DNA of 64,000 nt from Tetrahymena thermophila SB210. Its lineage: Eukaryota > Ciliophora > Oligohymenophorea > Hymenostomatida > Tetrahymenidae. The notes beneath the pieces are model-generated. The model made no database searches and was not told the origin of the DNA. It saw only the letters and a list, made by a program, of their open reading frames with translations. Both the position numbers and the translations under genes were made by a program. Positions within the stretch are counted from its first letter, which is position 1. Each line of letters begins with the position of its first letter. The stretch lies in the NCBI RefSeq assembly GCF_000189635.1, contig NW_002476357.1:1-64000 (forward strand), read 5' to 3'. Below, piece after piece: positions 63,427 to 64,000 of the stretch.

Positions 63427-64000
63427 AAAGAAAAAATAAATGTAGAAAACATATGAAATGAAAAAAATAATTAATAAGGAAAGTATATTTGAAAATAAAA
63501 ATATGAGTTCAATTATTAAACATAGAAATAAACGAAATTAAAGCAAGCAAAATAAAAAATAAATAAAATAAAATAAAAATTAATAAATAAATAAATTAAA
63601 AAAGTTAGCTCGTTTATTGTTTTAAATTCATTTTTATATTCAAAAATACCATATTCCAAAATAAATTAATGCTTACATAAGATCAAGCTTCAAATTTTAG
63701 AGATTAGCACACTTTCTTAAACCAGAACCTAAACCTAATGCACCAACTGCACCAATATGATTCTGCCTTTTGAAATATTGAAGATAAAATAAAGAGTTAA
63801 TTAGTTTGTTAGTTAGAAGGAAAAAATAAGAAAGAAATCAATTATTTAATTAATAAGAAAAATAAAATTTGAAAATTAAAAAAAAGAGTTAATTAAGTTA
63901 AATAAAAATCAAATAAAAAGCTAATATATAAATATAATAAAGTAGTTAGTTAATTAGTTTTATTGTTTTAAATTCATTTTTATATTTAAATATCACAATC
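60174..64000 (-). CDS. LRR-E: tandem-exon leucine-rich-repeat gene, 5' end outside window
   Basis: Minus strand. Eight 90-base LRR exons: 63677-63766, 63264-63353, 62850-62939, 62094-62183, 61711-61800, 61301-61390, 60902-60991 and 60484-60573. The cap exon 60261-60174 ends with TGA. All are phase 2. Repeats follow NxIGDEGxSGLGSGLGK plus CTNLxNLTLxL with more divergence than LRR-C. The cap (KFLKSKRLITI) matches the other genes. Introns are 300-670 bases and carry GTTA/TTAG microsatellites (for example 63391-63424) and AAAT runs (61888-61937). The intron 62184-62849 is enlarged by a foldback element. The first exon must lie beyond 64000. No enzyme domain is visible in the part seen. Confidence 0.85.
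62256..62645. mobile_element. Large imperfect foldback element in an LRR-E intron
   Basis: The two halves are imperfect reverse complements about a centre near 62465. Left-arm AGGTTTGTTTTGAACC (62366-62381) pairs with right-arm GGTTCGAAACCT (62550-62561); left TTTTTAATCAAAAAATTAAT pairs with right ATTAAACCTTTGATTAAACA; the outer ends TATTCTTGGATAATTATTTC and GAAATAATTAATTATCAGAG also pair. Total is about 390 bases with arms of about 190. It has no coding capacity, and it interrupts an intron that is otherwise like its neighbours. Confidence 0.65.

Noticed and set aside
1-64000. CRISPR array interpretation of the regular repeats
   Set aside because: The repeats are 90-base coding exons separated by GT..AG introns of similar, not unique, sequence in a eukaryotic genome.

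Overview
This is AT-rich (roughly four fifths A+T) nuclear DNA of a ciliate, most probably Tetrahymena or a close relative. The decisive evidence is the genetic code. Every convincing long gene reads through many in-frame TAA and TAG codons at positions that make sense as glutamine and stops only at TGA. Introns are short, AT-rich and GT..AG. Whether the DNA is micronuclear or macronuclear cannot be decided here: no telomere repeats, perfect chromosome breakage sequence or recognisable IES boundaries were seen. One 100-base run of N (25005-25104) is an assembly gap of unknown true size.

The dominant content is five leucine-rich-repeat genes, called LRR-A to LRR-E here: A at 1-2649 (+, 5' end missing), B at 14114-19062 (+), C at 37476-41581 (-), D at 42250-48871 (-) and E at 60174-64000 (-, 5' end missing). 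Nearly every repeat is its own exon. Of 54 repeat exons I placed, 51 are exactly 90 bases (30 codons) and all sit between phase-2 introns of roughly 185-650 bases. B, C and D share a first exon of about 125-128 bases and all five share a C-terminal cap exon. Arrays A and C look recently amplified, because their introns are almost identical. D has a one-base deficit in its first exon, and A has one 91-base exon that would shift the frame.

Between the arrays lie surface or secreted protein genes. These are an immobilisation-antigen-like Cys-rich protein (4519-5946), a small secreted Cys protein (8735-9070), a membrane-anchored GH16 beta-glucanase (12407-13423), two full and one truncated member of a pepsin-fold family without canonical catalytic motifs (19487-20758, 22503-22890, 26245-27546, all minus), a 1035-residue Cys-rich surface protein (33831-36938), and a seven-exon leishmanolysin (M8) fused to EGF-like and Cys-rich modules and a multipass C-terminus (49612-55536, minus). 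A decayed leishmanolysin paralogue lies at 58290-59175.

The non-coding DNA is rich in segmental duplications (6811-7840 with 9411-10620; 20759-24720; 28310-30372 with 30897-32850; 59281-59710), small hairpins and two foldback or terminal-inverted-repeat elements inside LRR introns. The whole window resembles a fast-evolving gene-family neighbourhood rather than a housekeeping region. There is no operon logic; the link between the genes is a shared mode of evolution (tandem copying) and a likely shared theme of surface exposure and recognition.
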